Assembly: GCF_027595985.1 (NCBI RefSeq)
Contig: NC_073306.1
Span: 80,018,599-80,082,598, forward strand
Length of the DNA: 64,000 nucleotides
Direction: 5' to 3'
From: Sorex araneus
Lineage: Eukaryota; Chordata; Mammalia; Eulipotyphla; Soricidae
The translations under genes were made by a program, and so were the position numbers. Numbering within the stretch: the first letter of the stretch is position 1; the number at the start of each line of letters is the position of its first letter. This document shows positions 1 through 11,443 of this stretch, one piece after another. Below the pieces are notes generated by a model, which saw only the letters and a program-made list of their open reading frames with translations, was not told where the DNA came from and ran no database searches.

Positions 1-834
1 ATCGAATAAAGCTCTGTTTACTATGAAGGAAAAATAACCAATTTTTCTTCTGGTGTAAGAGCATAAAGTTTTACTTTGCATAATTTTGTCACTGGAAATA
101 TCCAAATCAAGAAATAATGTATTACAATGGAGATTCTATTTTACTAAATACCTCTACTTTACACAAAATCTTTTCTATAAGTGTAGGAAATTCAAAGATA
201 AACAATATTTCTTTGTATGCTTACTCTAAAATGCTTGACTTACTGTAAGAGGCAAAATTTTCAAAGGACAAAGTTATTTTGAAAGTGAAAAGTAGTGAAA
301 TGAACTTATTACAGTGTATTCTCACTATATATTAAAAATGAAATTAAAATAATTTAAAATAAAAGAAAGATGACACTGTAATGCAAACAGAAATTGAAAA
401 AAATCCCTGAAGCATAGGAAATAGTTGTTTGATGGACAGCACAGAAAAATGAAAAGACAATCAGAGGAAGTAATAAAGTCTATTGGGAAAAACCTGGAAT
501 TTATATATTGAAAGTTCATAATTTTTAACATAAAATCTAATAATAAATGCTAATCCTTTTCCTGTCTTTAAACTTTAATTTAAACATAAAAATAGAAGTT
601 CAAGAGTAATTTTATTCATATTTTAATATAATAAGTATCAAATATTCTTAATAAAGATGTTTTTCAAACTTTTCTTCAAAACAACACATTCCTAGATAGA
701 GGTGCAGAAAAAAATTACATATAATGATATAAAGGATTTGAAATTGCAATATAAAAATCACATTTCAAACAGATACTACTGAAGCATTATGAGCCTGGAA
801 ATATCTGAAAACAAAGAAATATACTTTTTCGTTC
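1..834. other. No gene or clear repeat seen
   Basis: AT-rich sequence in the HFM1 3' flank. No usable ORF or recognised repeat. Confidence 0.5.
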
Positions 835-1080
835 TTATTTAAGTTTTTTTTCTGCTAGCAGTAGGGAAGTTTTATTTATTTTTGAATTTCAGGCAGTATG
901 ATTTACAACATTGTTAATGATAAGGATTTATGTATACAATGGTCTGCTATCACACCCTCCCTAAAAGCGTCTGCTTTCCTCCAGCACTGTACTGTATTGT
1001 CTGTTTTATAGCATAGCACTGGCACACAAAACCAAGTTGGACTTCCTAAAAGTACTTTATTAAAAACAGGTATCTTCCTT
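835..1080 (-). mobile_element. Old L1-like 3' fragment
   Basis: Resembles 31835-32000: tatgatttacaacattgtta versus tggcttacaatactgttaac, and atcacaccctccctaaaagc versus atcacaccctccaccagtgt. Confidence 0.45.
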
Positions 1081-1178
1081 TTCTCTCTCACTCCTTCTCT
1101 CTCTCTCTGCCTCTGTCTGTTCCTGTCTCTCTGTCTGTCTCTGTCTGTCTCTCTCTCTGTCTGTGTCGCTCTCTTTCA
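1081..1178. repeat. (CTCT/CTGT)n tract
   Basis: An impure pyrimidine-rich repeat (ctctgtctgtctctgtctgt). Confidence 0.9.
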
Positions 1179-1507
1179 ATGAGTTTCAAAATGAAGTGAT
1201 GACATTGACTTTAGAAAACTAAACTAAAGATTTCTGGGCAGTTTAGAAAAACAGATTACAGCACACAAGTTTGAGAAAACCGAAAAATACAACAGCAATC
1301 TGCTGTTTAGGGCCAAATGAGAAGAAGAGATGTTATCCCCTGTAAAGGGTTTAGCACTGAAATTCTAGGGGAATCCTAGACATCCGTTTTTTTGGAACTG
1401 AAACTGTAGGCTCAGAATCCTTTTGAATTTATCTTTGATTACTGAGTAGACAAACATTAAAGTTAAGATAAAGCACAGTTTTTAAAGATTAGTTGTAACT
1501 CATGGAT

Positions 1508-1852
1508 CATTACTAGTGGGGCTCAGGAGACCATATGTGGTGCTTGGGATCGAACCCACACTGTCTCCGTACAAGACAAGAGACCTATTTGCTGCACTAT
1601 CTCTCTGGCCTCTCTATAAATTTTATGCATATTTCCCCTTCCCTTTATTTTTATTGTTGCTTTCATCATTGTATGTGTCCTGAGGGGGTCACACATTTGT
1701 TACAGTGGCTCATACACATTTGGATGTGGTTCAAGATAGAACACACTTGTGGCACAAGGGATCACAATAGCAGTGTGATGAAACTCAATAATGTGGGGTG
1801 GTTCTGAGGACTGAACGCAACGCAGGTACTCTACCACTGAGTCTCGTCCTCA
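1508..1852 (-). mobile_element. Old SINE remnants (two fragments)
   Basis: Two head-like 3' ends remain, ctatctctctggcc at about 1612 and a diverged one at about 1850, with body traces between. Confidence 0.55.
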
Positions 1853-1859
1853 AATGCCT

Positions 1860-2620
1860 GAGTGGATCTTTTGATAAACTGCACCCTGCATAATTTATAC
1901 TGTTAAGGTTTTAATGAACTTAAAATGAGAAAAGAATGCTGTAACATTCTTCTATCTTTTAAAAAATAGTTTATATAGTGACAGTGACAGGTTTGTTTCC
2001 AAACTGATCAATATTGAAACTAAAAAAATAAAATTCAATCATGATTTTATTATGTGCATAATTTTTGAAAGACTAAAGACATTCACTGTTGTAAGGAGAT
2101 ATTTAAGGCAAGTTGCTAATGTCACCAAATTTTAATTCTTTTTTTGATAAAAAAATTATAACTACAACATATGCTAGTGTAGGTTTAGATTTATACACAT
2201 TTTTCTAAATCTTTCAGGATACTGTTTCTGTTTTGTTTTGTCAAAGTATGCAGGAATTTTAAAAGCAAATGCTAGTTTAAAGGAGAGGCTTGCTAAACTA
2301 AAATGTGAAAACAAGACAAAAATTGCTTTCTTGAATTATCTGCTCTTGTTATGCTAATTAAAACAAAATTCTATAGGACATCTAAGTGCCTCTCAAGCTA
2401 CTTAAAAAATATTCAGTTGATGCATGAGAACTGTAAATATAATTTATATAGTTGGTGAGGAAAGCAACCTATAGTAAAAGGCAATTAAACAAGAGCTACA
2501 TTACCATGTTACCTTTAAAATAAGAAATATATGTGCAGAAAACTAAGTAATCATCATTACTCTTATACTTGTCTTCTAGAATAGATTCTCTTAATATTTT
2601 GGTAATTGTCTCTGTTGCAC
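1860..2620. other. No gene or clear repeat seen
   Basis: AT-rich, apparently single-copy. Confidence 0.5.
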
Positions 2621-2624
2621 CTTA

Positions 2625-2745
2625 AAACAGCTTTCCACATTTTAATGTGCCCATGATCGCCACGGGATCTTGTTAAAAATGCATACTCTGACTCAGATGG
2701 TCTGAAGTGAGGCCAGAGACCTTTAAACCAGCTCCCTGAAGGAGG
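2625..2745 (+). mobile_element. MER5-like hAT relic
   Basis: gggatcttgttaaaaatgca and gactcagatggtctgaagtg resemble the MER5/Charlie consensus. Confidence 0.6.
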
Positions 2746-2856
2746 GTGGGTCTAGAGTCTCTAGATCTGACTTTGAGCAGCAAAATCTTTAAATATGAGC
2801 TTTCAGGAAAGGAAATATCAAAAGAGAACTGCCAATGTTTTCCTTTCGGCTTTATT

Positions 2857-3100
2857 GGCTGGAGCGACAGCACAGCGGGTAGGTGGTTCGCCTTGCATGC
2901 GGCTGACCTGAGTTCGATTCCTCCGCCCCTCTCGGAAAGCCCCTCAAACTACCGAGAGTATCCTGCTTGCATGGCAGAGCCTGGCAAGCTACCCGTGATG
3001 TATTCGATATGCCAAAAACAGCAACAAGTCTCACAATGGAGACGTTACTGTGCCCACTCAAGCAAATCAATTAGCAACAGGATGACAGTGACAGTGACAG
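2857..3100 (+). mobile_element. SINE type B (tRNA head + RTE ends)
   Basis: The tRNA-like head (ggctggagcgacagcacagc, B box gttcgattcc) is followed by an RTE-5'-like body (gagtatcctgcttgcatggc) and an RTE-3'-like end (agcaacaggatgacagtg). A short TSD tttatt flanks it. Confidence 0.88.
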
Positions 3101-3249
3101 TTTATTTGTCTCACAAACCAAAACACACACTGAAATTCTTAGCTAAGGTTAGTCAGTTTAGCCTTCTTCGTCCTGACTGCTCCTCACTAGCACTTTATTC
3201 CCACAACAGTAAGTTCTTAAATATAGGCACACCTCATAGATTCTGTGAT

Positions 3250-3450
3250 TTGGGGCTGGAACAGTGATTAGGGCACATACTAGGCTTTAACCCAGGTTCA
3301 ATTCTAAGCACCACATGGTCTCCAAGCATAGGATGTGGGGTATGCAGTTCTGGAAGACCCCAAGCATACATAATGTGACCCTGGAGGTCCCCAACACTGC
3401 AAGGGTGGCTTGGAGGCATGTCCAGCACCACAAGGTCTACACAGCAACTC
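3250..3450 (+). mobile_element. Old SINE type A
   Basis: Diverged head ggggctggaacagtgattag and B-box-like ggttcaattct, then body caccacatggtctccaagca. Confidence 0.65.
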
Positions 3451-3454
3451 ATAC

Positions 3455-4228
3455 TTGAGTCCTTGCACTGAACCTCCAGGAGGGTTGACTGAATATATAC
3501 CACCCAGTGTATATGCTAGATGATGGGCTGACCCTTCAGCAAGTGTTGATTTTTTGTTGATGAAGTGTCTTAAAAGGATTAAAATAGTTGTGTATTGATC
3601 AGGGTGGTGGTTGCTGAGGGTTAGATGGAAGTGGCCATAGACGATAATGAAGTTTGCTGTATTGATTGACATTTTGATTTATGAAAAATTTTTATTTGAT
3701 AGCATTCTACCCATACTTAGAACTTCTTTCAAACTTGGAGTCAGTCCTCTTGAACTTGGCCACTGCTTCAACAGTTACATTTATGTAATGTTCTAAATCT
3801 TTTATTTAGTCACCTCAACAATGCTCAAATGCTCACAGCATCTATACAAGAGGATTTCATCTAAAAAACACCCCCCCTGCTTTCTTTACTATAAATTCAA
3901 AAGAATCAATTTCTTGTCTTCATGTTTTTCAATAAGAATGTAGCAGTTGTCATAGGTAGAGCTGCTAGTTCTTTATATATTTTTACAGTTATCTATATTT
4001 ATTCCACTCAAATCTATTTTAAGTAATCCATGAGGTTGGAATCAACTTCATCCAAACTTCTGTTTATGTTGATATTTTGACTTCTTTCAATGAATACCAA
4101 GTATAGATTGGTGTATCCCTTTCAGAATATTTTCCCTGGACTTTACATGGTCTTTCAGAGGAATTACTATTTATGATTGTTGTATCTATAGCCATGTAAT
4201 AAACATTTAGCAAATCAAGACTTAAAAG
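3455..4228. other. No gene or clear repeat seen
   Basis: Apparently unique sequence between SINEs. Confidence 0.45.
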
Positions 4229-4229
4229 T

Positions 4230-4590
4230 TGAAATTAGGATCAGAAATATAGCACTGAGGTCAGAGCAACTTGCCTTACATGTGGCTGACTTCAGTTTTT
4301 TTTTTTCTTTTTGGGTCACACAGGGTAATGCACAGGGGTTAACTCCTGGCTCTGCACTCAGGAATAACTCCTGGTGGTCCTTGGGGGACCATGTGGGATG
4401 CTGGGAATTGAACCCAGATTGGCGACATGCAAGGCAACTGCCCTACCCGCTGTGCTATTGCTCCAGCCCCCAGCTTGATCCCTTCAACTTCAGTTTAATC
4501 CCTGACAAAAAGGTCCCTAAGCAATGACAGGAGTGATTCCTAAGCAAAGAGGCAGGAATAAGCTCTGAATATCACCAGGAATGGCCTCAA
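4230..4590 (+). mobile_element. Old SINE split by a younger SINE
   Basis: The left half is agcactgaggtcagagcaac and the right half caggagtgattcctaagcaa. It is diverged from the young copies. Confidence 0.6.
4296..4470 (-). mobile_element. SINE type A inserted in an older SINE
   Basis: The poly-T, ctttttgggtcacac, body and head (ctattgctccagcccc) mark a minus-strand SOR-like SINE. The host is an older plus-strand SINE (4230-4295 and 4471-4590). Confidence 0.88.
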
Positions 4591-4603
4591 AACACAACAA
4601 GAG

Positions 4604-4787
4604 GGGCTGGAGCAATAGCACAGTGGGTAGGGCGTTTGCTTTGCACGCGACCGACCTGAGTTCGATTCCCAGCATCCCATACGGTCCCCTGAGCACTGCC
4701 AGGAGTAATTCCTGAGTATAGAGCCAGGAGTAACCCCTGTGCATAGCCAGGTGTGACCCAAAAAGAAAAAACAAAACAAAACAAAAA
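4604..4787 (+). mobile_element. SINE type A, full length
   Basis: The head, body (catcccatacggtcccctga) and poly-A are intact, with the perfect TSD aacacaacaagag (4591-4603 and 4788-4800). Confidence 0.93.
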
Positions 4788-4873
4788 AACACAACAAGAG
4801 TTAAAATTATTCTCTCACCTTTGAACTTCAGAATGAATGGTGTGGTAGTAGGCTTAAAAACATTAATCTTGTA

Positions 4874-5057
4874 GGGGCTGGAGCGATAGCACAGCGGGTA
4901 GGGCGTTTGCCTTGCATGCGGCTGACCCGGGTTCGAATCCCAACATCCCATATGGTCCCCTGAGCACCGCCAGGGGTGATTCCTGAGTGCATGAGCCAGG
5001 AGTGACCCCTGTGCATCGCCGGGTGTGACCCAAAAAGCAAAAAAAAAAAAAAAAAAA
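4874..5057 (+). mobile_element. SINE type A, full length, young
   Basis: It has an intact A-like box, the B box ggttcgaatcc, a long poly-A and the perfect TSD attaatcttgta (4862-4873 and 5058-5069). Confidence 0.95.
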
Positions 5058-5183
5058 ATTAATCTTGTATAACTACCATCAGATCTCTTGAATGATAAGT
5101 ATATTGCTAATGAGCAGCATTTTGAAAAAAATCTTGTCTGAGCAGTAGGACTCAAGGTGATTTTAAAATATTCAGTAATATAT

Positions 5184-5428
5184 GGGCTGGAGCGATAGCA
5201 CAGTGGTTGGGCATTCGCCTTTCACAAGGCCGACCGGAGTTCGATTCCTCCGCCCCTCTCGGAGAGCCCGGCAAGCTACCAAGAGTATCGAGCCCGCACG
5301 GCAGAGCCTGGCAAGCTACCCGTGTGTATTGGAATATGCTAAGAACAGTGACAATAAGTCTCTCAATGAGAGATGTTACTGGTGCCCGCTCGAACAAATT
5401 GATGAGCAACGGGATGACAGTGACAGTG
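5184..5428 (+). mobile_element. SINE type B, full length
   Basis: The head (gggctggagcgatagcacag) joins the RTE-like body (ctctcggagagcccggcaag) and the 3' end (gcccgctcgaacaaattgat) with tail gatgacagtgacagtgat. This is one of the clearest copies for showing the chimeric structure. Confidence 0.9.
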
Positions 5429-5989
5429 ATATGTTGTACACAAGTGTGCTGTTGTGTAGCTCAATGTTAGAACACTTGCCTGGCATATGTGAGGCCCTGA
5501 AATCAAAATGTAAAGAAAGATAGGGAGAAGAAAAGAAAAAGAAAGGAAGTCAGCGTAATATGTAAGGGTCCTAGAATTTCCAGTATTGTCAATGTTCTCT
5601 GGTCCTAACAAATCACCACCTTCATTATGAGAGTCAGCCTGTCCTTTGAACTTTTGAAGTTTAGCATCAACTTTTCTCTGGCTATGGGATTCCTGTAAGA
5701 CATTATAATGCTAATGTGTCTACATTAAAAATCTGTTCCGTGTAGCCACCTTCATCAATTATCTTCATTATCTTCTAGATTACTTGTTGCATCTTCTACA
5801 TTAGCATTGGCTACTTCATCTTGTTTTTTGAAAAATTTTTTTTTAATTGAGTCACCATGGGATACATAGTTACAAAGTTGTTCATGATTGGGTTTCAGTC
5901 ACACAATGTTCCAACACCTATTCTTTCACTACTATACATTTCTCACCACCAATGTCCCCAATCTCCCTCCTACTACCCTGCCTCTATGG

Positions 5990-6062
5990 CAGACACTTCT
6001 CTCTCCCTCTTTCTTTCTCTCTTTCTCTCCCTCCTTCTCCTTCTCTTTCTCTCACTCTCCCC
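5990..6062. repeat. (TC)-rich tract in L1 3' UTR
   Basis: Pyrimidine-rich run inside the minus-strand L1 3' end. Confidence 0.85.
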
Positions 6063-6700
6063 TTTTGGCCACTAAGGACTGCAATACAGGTATTAAAAGA
6101 TTATCATATATATATACTTTTGCCACTCAGTTCTTGTCCAGAGTGATCATTTACAACTAACATTGCTGTAGTGGTCTCTTCTCTGTCTTAGCTGCCTTCC
6201 CTGCCCCCTTCTACCCTGCCAGATGTGACAAGCTTTCAACCATGGACCAGTGCTCCTGACCCTCATTTCTACTTGGATATTCGCCTCATACTATTTTTTA
6301 AATATCCCACAGAGGACTGCAATCAGTATATCCAATACTCATCAGATAAGGGGTCAATATCAAAGATATATAAGGCTCTGGTAGAACTTTACAAGAGAAA
6401 AACATTCAAACCCCCTAAAATGGGGAGAAATGAACAGAAACTTCCTCAAAGAAGAAACATACATAGCAAAGAGGCAAATGAAAAAGTGCTCTACATTACT
6501 AATCATTAGGGAGATGCAAATCAAAACAATAAGATATCATCTCACATCACAGAGACTGGAACATATAAAAAAGAATACGAACAACCTGTGCTGGTGTGGA
6601 TGCGGAGAGAAAGTGACTCCCATTCATTGTTGGTGGGAATGCAGACAGGTCTAGCCTTTTTTGGAAAACAATATAGGAAATCCTCAAAAAACAAATTGAG

Positions 6701-7520
6701 GCCCAGATGAGATCTGGAGCAGCTGCACACAACACGGCCCTTCTGCTCCTTCAAGACTATGATTTGAGAGGTCTACTAACCCATTTTGGCACCCAGCGGT
6801 TTCCTATAGAAATGCATCTAGACTATGAACTGAGCTACAACCCCATGCCGCCCAGAAAGGGGAAAAGATTTTCTCTCTCAACCCTTTCTTTCTTCGGGGA
6901 AGATGGCAGCGGCAGCAGTGGCACCCATGTGGCATCCGCCATCTTCTAGAACTCACAACCCAGAGGTATGAGTTTGCAGTGACATGGCACGCAGATCATG
7001 GAATGGGGGTGTTACTGGCACGCTCTCAACCCAGATGAGAACTGGAGCAGCCGCGCATGACATGGCCCCTCTGCTCCTTAATGACTATGATCCGGGATGT
7101 CTACTAACCCATTTTGGCACCCAGCGGCTTCTTATAGAAATGCATCTAGACTGTGAACTGAGCTAAAATATCAGAAATCCAAAATCTCATATATTCTTCA
7201 TTCTCAGCAGTGGAAAACAAATTATCAAATGATGCCTTTTTAGCAGGTTTGATTGTTGGGGAATAATTCCAAATAATAATAGTGAGTTCTCTGTTGAAAT
7301 ATTGAATGTATTCAAAGTATAGAGAGAATAAAGTGAAGATCATTAGCCACTCAGGTGGGGTGGTGGGTGTGGGAGGGGGTATATTGGGGTTCTTGGTGGT
7401 GGAACATGTGTACTGGTGAAGGGATGCGGGGGGGGGTGTTGATCATTATACGACTGAGACATAAACCTGAAAGCTTTGTAACTTTTTTCATGGTGATTCA
7501 ATAAAATAAAAATTAAAAAA
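6701..7520 (+). mobile_element. ORF-less L1-like element with tandem 5' monomers
   Basis: Two about 328 bp monomers start at 6702 and 7030 (cccagatgagaNctggagca, then acccattttggcacccagcg). They are followed by an L1-type 3' end (ggtggtggaacatgtgtact, atggtgattcaataaaata) and a poly-A. There is no ORF1 or ORF2. Confidence 0.72.
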
Positions 7521-7527
7521 AAAAACA

Positions 7528-7701
7528 GGGGCTGGAGCCATAGCACAGCGGGTATGGTGTTTGCTTTGCATGCGGCCGACCTGGGTTCAATTCCCAGCAT
7601 CCCATATGGTCCCCTTAGCACTGCCAGGGGTGATTCCTGAGCATAGAGCCAGGAGTGACCCCTGTGCATTGCCGGGTGTGACTCAAAAAGAAAAAAAAAC
7701 A
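7528..7701 (+). mobile_element. SINE type A in the poly-A of another element
   Basis: A full-length copy with B-box-like ggttcaattcc, placed directly after the A-tail of the ORF-less L1-like element ending at about 7520. Confidence 0.9.
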
Positions 7702-8074
7702 ACTTAGAAATTGAGCTTCTATTCAACACAGCAATACCATTCCTGGGAATATAACCGAGGGGCCCAAAAACACACCACAGAAAAGCCATCTGCACTTCTA
7801 TCGTCATTGCAGCACTCTTCACAAGAGCAGAATCTGGAAAAACCCAAGGGCCCAAGAACAGATTATTATATCTACACAATAGAATACCATGCAGCCACTA
7901 GGAAAAATGAAGTCATGAAATTTGCCTATTAATGGATAGACATGGAGAGTATCATGCTGAGTGAAATGAGTCAGAGGAAGAGGGACAGACATCTTGTTCT
8001 TTTATACTATGAAGATAGCTTCTTTCCTTAAGACATATGAACCAACTTCTACTAGCTTCAAACATCTTTTGCAG

Positions 8075-8690
8075 CTTTCACAATTTTTTTTTATTAAATC
8101 ACCATGAGATAACAGCTACAAAGTTGTCCATGATTAGGTTTTATTCATACAATACCCAAATACCCATTCCTTCACCAGTATGCATTTCTACCACCAATGT
8201 CACCAATTTCCCTTGTTCTACCACCCCACCCCCAGTCTGCCAAGATGGCAGACACTTTTCTTCTCTTTCCTCTCTCTCTCTCTCTCTCTCTCACTCTTTC
8301 TCTCTCACTCTTTCTCCCTCTCTGTCTTTTCTTTTAGTCATTTGTGGTACAGGTACTGTAAAGTTATCATGTATATCACTTTACTTATTGTTAGTGCTCA
8401 ATTCTTCACCAGAGTGATGGTTCCCAACTGTCATTATAGTGGTCCTTTCTCTGTCCTAACTTCCCTCTCCCCCATCCCCCACCTTATGTCAAGTTTCCAG
8501 CTATGGGCAAATCCTCCTGGCCCTCATTTCTATTGTTCATGGGTAATAGTCTCATACTGTGTTTTTTATATTCTAAAAATGAGTACAATCATTCTACATG
8601 TTCCTCTTCTTCAGACTCATTTCACTCATCATGATACTCTCCATGTTTACCCAGCTATAAGCAAATTTCATGATTATGTCTTAGAGATAA
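8075..8690 (-). mobile_element. L1 3' end
   Basis: A minus-strand L1 3' UTR (ttaaatcaccatgagataac) with a (tc)n tract at 8262-8330, running into sequence just 3' of ORF2. Confidence 0.82.
8262..8330. repeat. (TC)n in L1 3' UTR
   Basis: tctctctctctctctctctc run, the same location in the L1 3' UTR as 5990-6062. Confidence 0.9.
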
Positions 8691-8839
8691 GCAGGCCTAA
8701 TGGGAGGAAAAGTCCTGAGAAATGGGAGAATAGCCAGGGGAAGGAGCAATCAAACACAAGTTTTTTAAGGTACCATATTCATGTGGTTTGTGGCATATAG
8801 CAACATCAAAGACCACAATCAGAAAGATCGTACAAAGGT

Positions 8840-9000
8840 TATGGTGCATGCCTTGCCTGTGGCTGACCATAGTTTGATTCTCCCCAACTCTCCAGCACCA
8901 CATGGTCCACTAAACACAAGTGAGTGTGACTCCAAGCAACATTTCAGGGCTTTAGCAACAATGTGCCTTCAGGCCTCGTTGGCACAAATTGCTGGGAGGG
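8840..9000 (+). mobile_element. Old SINE fragment
   Basis: catgccttgcctgtggctga followed by agcaccacatggtccactaa resembles the SINE head/body boundary. Confidence 0.5.
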
Positions 9001-9084
9001 GGGTCTCCAAGGCCTTCTGAACACCATTTGGGAACAATCCCTCAAGAAAAGAAAATGAAGATCACTGGTCACACTAAAACAATA

Positions 9085-9262
9085 TGACCTTTTTTAGTTT
9101 TTTTTGGGGGGGAGGGAAGGGGGTGCACATCAGTTGTGCTCAGATCTTACTCCCGTTTTTGTGCTTAGAAATCATTCCTGATGGTGTCAGGAATAAAGCA
9201 CAGGTCACCTGCATGCAAGTCAAGCAAGTACCTTACCCACTTTACTATCTTTCCAACCTAAG
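9085..9262 (-). mobile_element. Old SINE type A
   Basis: Runs from a poly-T/G to ctatctttccaacct on the minus-strand layout. Strongly diverged. Confidence 0.55.
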
Positions 9263-9264
9263 AA

Positions 9265-10046
9265 TAATATGACTTTAAGACAAATTTTAAAATATTGTGG
9301 GAATTGCCAAAGTGTAACATAAACACATTATGCCAAAATATGACATAAACACATAAACACGTATGCTGTTGGAAAATAACATCAAAATAGATTTTATCGA
9401 TGCAGGGTTGCCAGAAATGTTCAACTTGTAAAAAATGATATGTGTTAAACGTAATAAAGTAAAGCATAATAAAATAAGACATGCTTTTACAGCTACCTGT
9501 TTTGTTCTAAGAAGCTAAAAATCCCTAAAGATTAGAGGTCAGGGAAGAATGGTTCCCTACAGTGATCATGGGTATATTTTCTACAAATGTGGCCATGTAC
9601 ATATACATGATTCTGTCAGGGAGAAAACTATATACATGCCAAAAAAAGGAAATAAGTTAGCAACAATTTACATTTGGTGCTGGAATGTGTTATGATTAAA
9701 TTCTCAGAAAATAATCTTTACAGTTATAATCTATTTAATATTAAAATGGAACATATAATATTAAATGGATAGTGAATGGAAATATTAAAATGGAATTGCT
9801 CTGGTCACAAACTAAAGGTGTTGAAAAAAGGAAATGAATGTAGAGGGGTTTAGTCTGATATCATGAGAAAATATGTAGGATGGAAGTCCATAATGAATTT
9901 TTCAATGGATGATAATAGGAAGTCAAAAGAATTCTGAGTTCTAGCAACTTAATGTAATTCAAACAATTCATATGAATATCGTACTATTTCATTCCTTCTC
10001 ATTATTTAAGTGATATCAAGGACAAAATATCAGTATATACTATGGA
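9265..10046. other. No gene or clear repeat seen
   Basis: AT-rich. A short direct repeat acataaacacat occurs at 9315-9355. Confidence 0.45.
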
Positions 10047-10216
10047 TTTTTTTTCTTTTTGGGTCACACTTGGCAATGCACAGGGGTTACTCCTGGCTCT
10101 ACACTCAGGAATTACTCCTGGCGGTGCTGGGGGACCATATGGGATGCTGGGAATCGAACCCATGTCGACCGCGTGCAAGGCAAACACCTTACCCGCTGTG
10201 CTATCACTCCAGCCCC
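10047..10216 (-). mobile_element. SINE type A
   Basis: A full-length minus-strand copy with the TSD tatactatggat on both sides. Confidence 0.92.
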
Positions 10217-10262
10217 TATACTATGGATCTTAATATAGACGCTTACTACACACTGGATTTTT

Positions 10263-11443
10263 AAAAAAAAATTTTATTAGTGAATAATCATGAGGAACAG
10301 TTACAGACTTACAAACTTTCGTGCTTGCGTTTCTGTCATACTATGGTTGAGTATCCATCCCTCCACTAGTGCCCATTTTCCACCACCAATGGTCCCAGCA
10401 CCCCTCCCACCACCCCCACCCCACCCCCTCCACCCCACCCCACCCCTTCCACCCCACCCCCCACTCTCCAACCCACCCCACCTCTGTGGCAGGGCATTCC
10501 CTTTTGTTCTCTCTCCTTTTGGGTGTTGTGGTTTGCAGTAGAAGTATTAAGTGGTCATCATGTTCGGTCTATAATCTACTTTCAGCCTGCATCTCCCATC
10601 CCGAGTGGGCCCTCCTAGCACCTTTTACTTGGTGGTCCCTTCTCTGTCTGAGCTGTCCTCTCCCCCTGCATGCGAGGCTGGCTTCTAACCTGTGGAGTAA
10701 TCCTCCTGGTACTTATTTCCACTGTTCTTGGGTGTCATTCTCTCATTCTGATACTTTATGTTCTAAAATGAATGCAATCTTTCTCTGTCTCTCCCTCTCT
10801 TTCTGACTCACTTCACTTAACATGATACTTTCCATATTGATCCACCTATATGCAAATTTCATGATTTCATCTTTTCTAAAAGATGCATAGTATTCCATTG
10901 TGTAGATGTACCAGAGTTTCTTTAACCAATCATCTGTTCTCGGGCACTTGGGTTTTTTCCAGATTCTGGCTATTGTAAACAGTGCTGCAATGAACATATA
11001 AGTGCATTCGACTATACTTTTTTGCATCTCTGGGATATATTCTCAGAAGTGGTAATGCTGGGTCAAATGGGAGCTCAATTTCTAATTTTTTGAGACACAT
11101 CTATACTGTTTTCCAAAAGGGCTGAACCAGTCAGCATTCCCAACAGCAGTGAAGGTGAGTCCCTTTCTCCCCGCATCCATGACAACACCAGTTGCTTTTG
11201 TTCTTTTGGATGTGTGCCAGTCTCTGTGGTGTGAGATGGTATCTTATTGTTGTTTTGATCTGCATCTCCCTGATGATTAGTGATGAGGAGCATTTTTTCA
11301 TGTGTCTTTTGGCCATTTGGATTTCTTCTTTGAGAAAGTTTCTGTTCATTTCATCGCCCCATTTTCTGATGGGGTTGGATGTTTTCTTTTTGTAGAGTTC
11401 AACCTGTGCCTTGTAAATCCTTGATATCAACACCTCATCAGAT
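10263..11443 (-). mobile_element. L1 3' UTR and ORF2 C-terminus, 5'-truncated
   Basis: On the minus strand the ORF2 tail reads [31 protein letters not shown] and [20 protein letters not shown], then the 3' UTR and a poly-A near 10263. Frameshifts are present. The ORF2 side abuts RTE-derived sequence at 11444. Confidence 0.88.

Larger units (their letters stand above)
5831..7988 (-). mobile_element. L1 insertion with 5' inversion (twin priming), carrying nested insertions
   Basis: 5831-6318 is an L1 3' end on the minus strand (poly-T, tgagtcaccatgggatacat). It meets head-to-head an L1 ORF2 C-terminal segment on the plus strand (6319-6700, continued 7703-7988: [20 protein letters not shown]). 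The pair is bracketed by the TSD catcttgttYttt at about 5817 and 7989. The inverted half is split at 6700 by an ORF-less element and a SINE. Confidence 0.72.

Noticed and set aside
4874-4945. tRNA-like sequences with perfect B boxes
   Set aside because: They are SINE heads: no acceptor-stem pairing, SINE body attached, dozens of copies.
4517-5155. 212-codon minus-strand ORF and many similar ORFs (GSHPAMHRGYSW-type)
   Set aside because: These are antisense or sense readings of SINE type A copies; the same peptide recurs at each SINE. Not genes.
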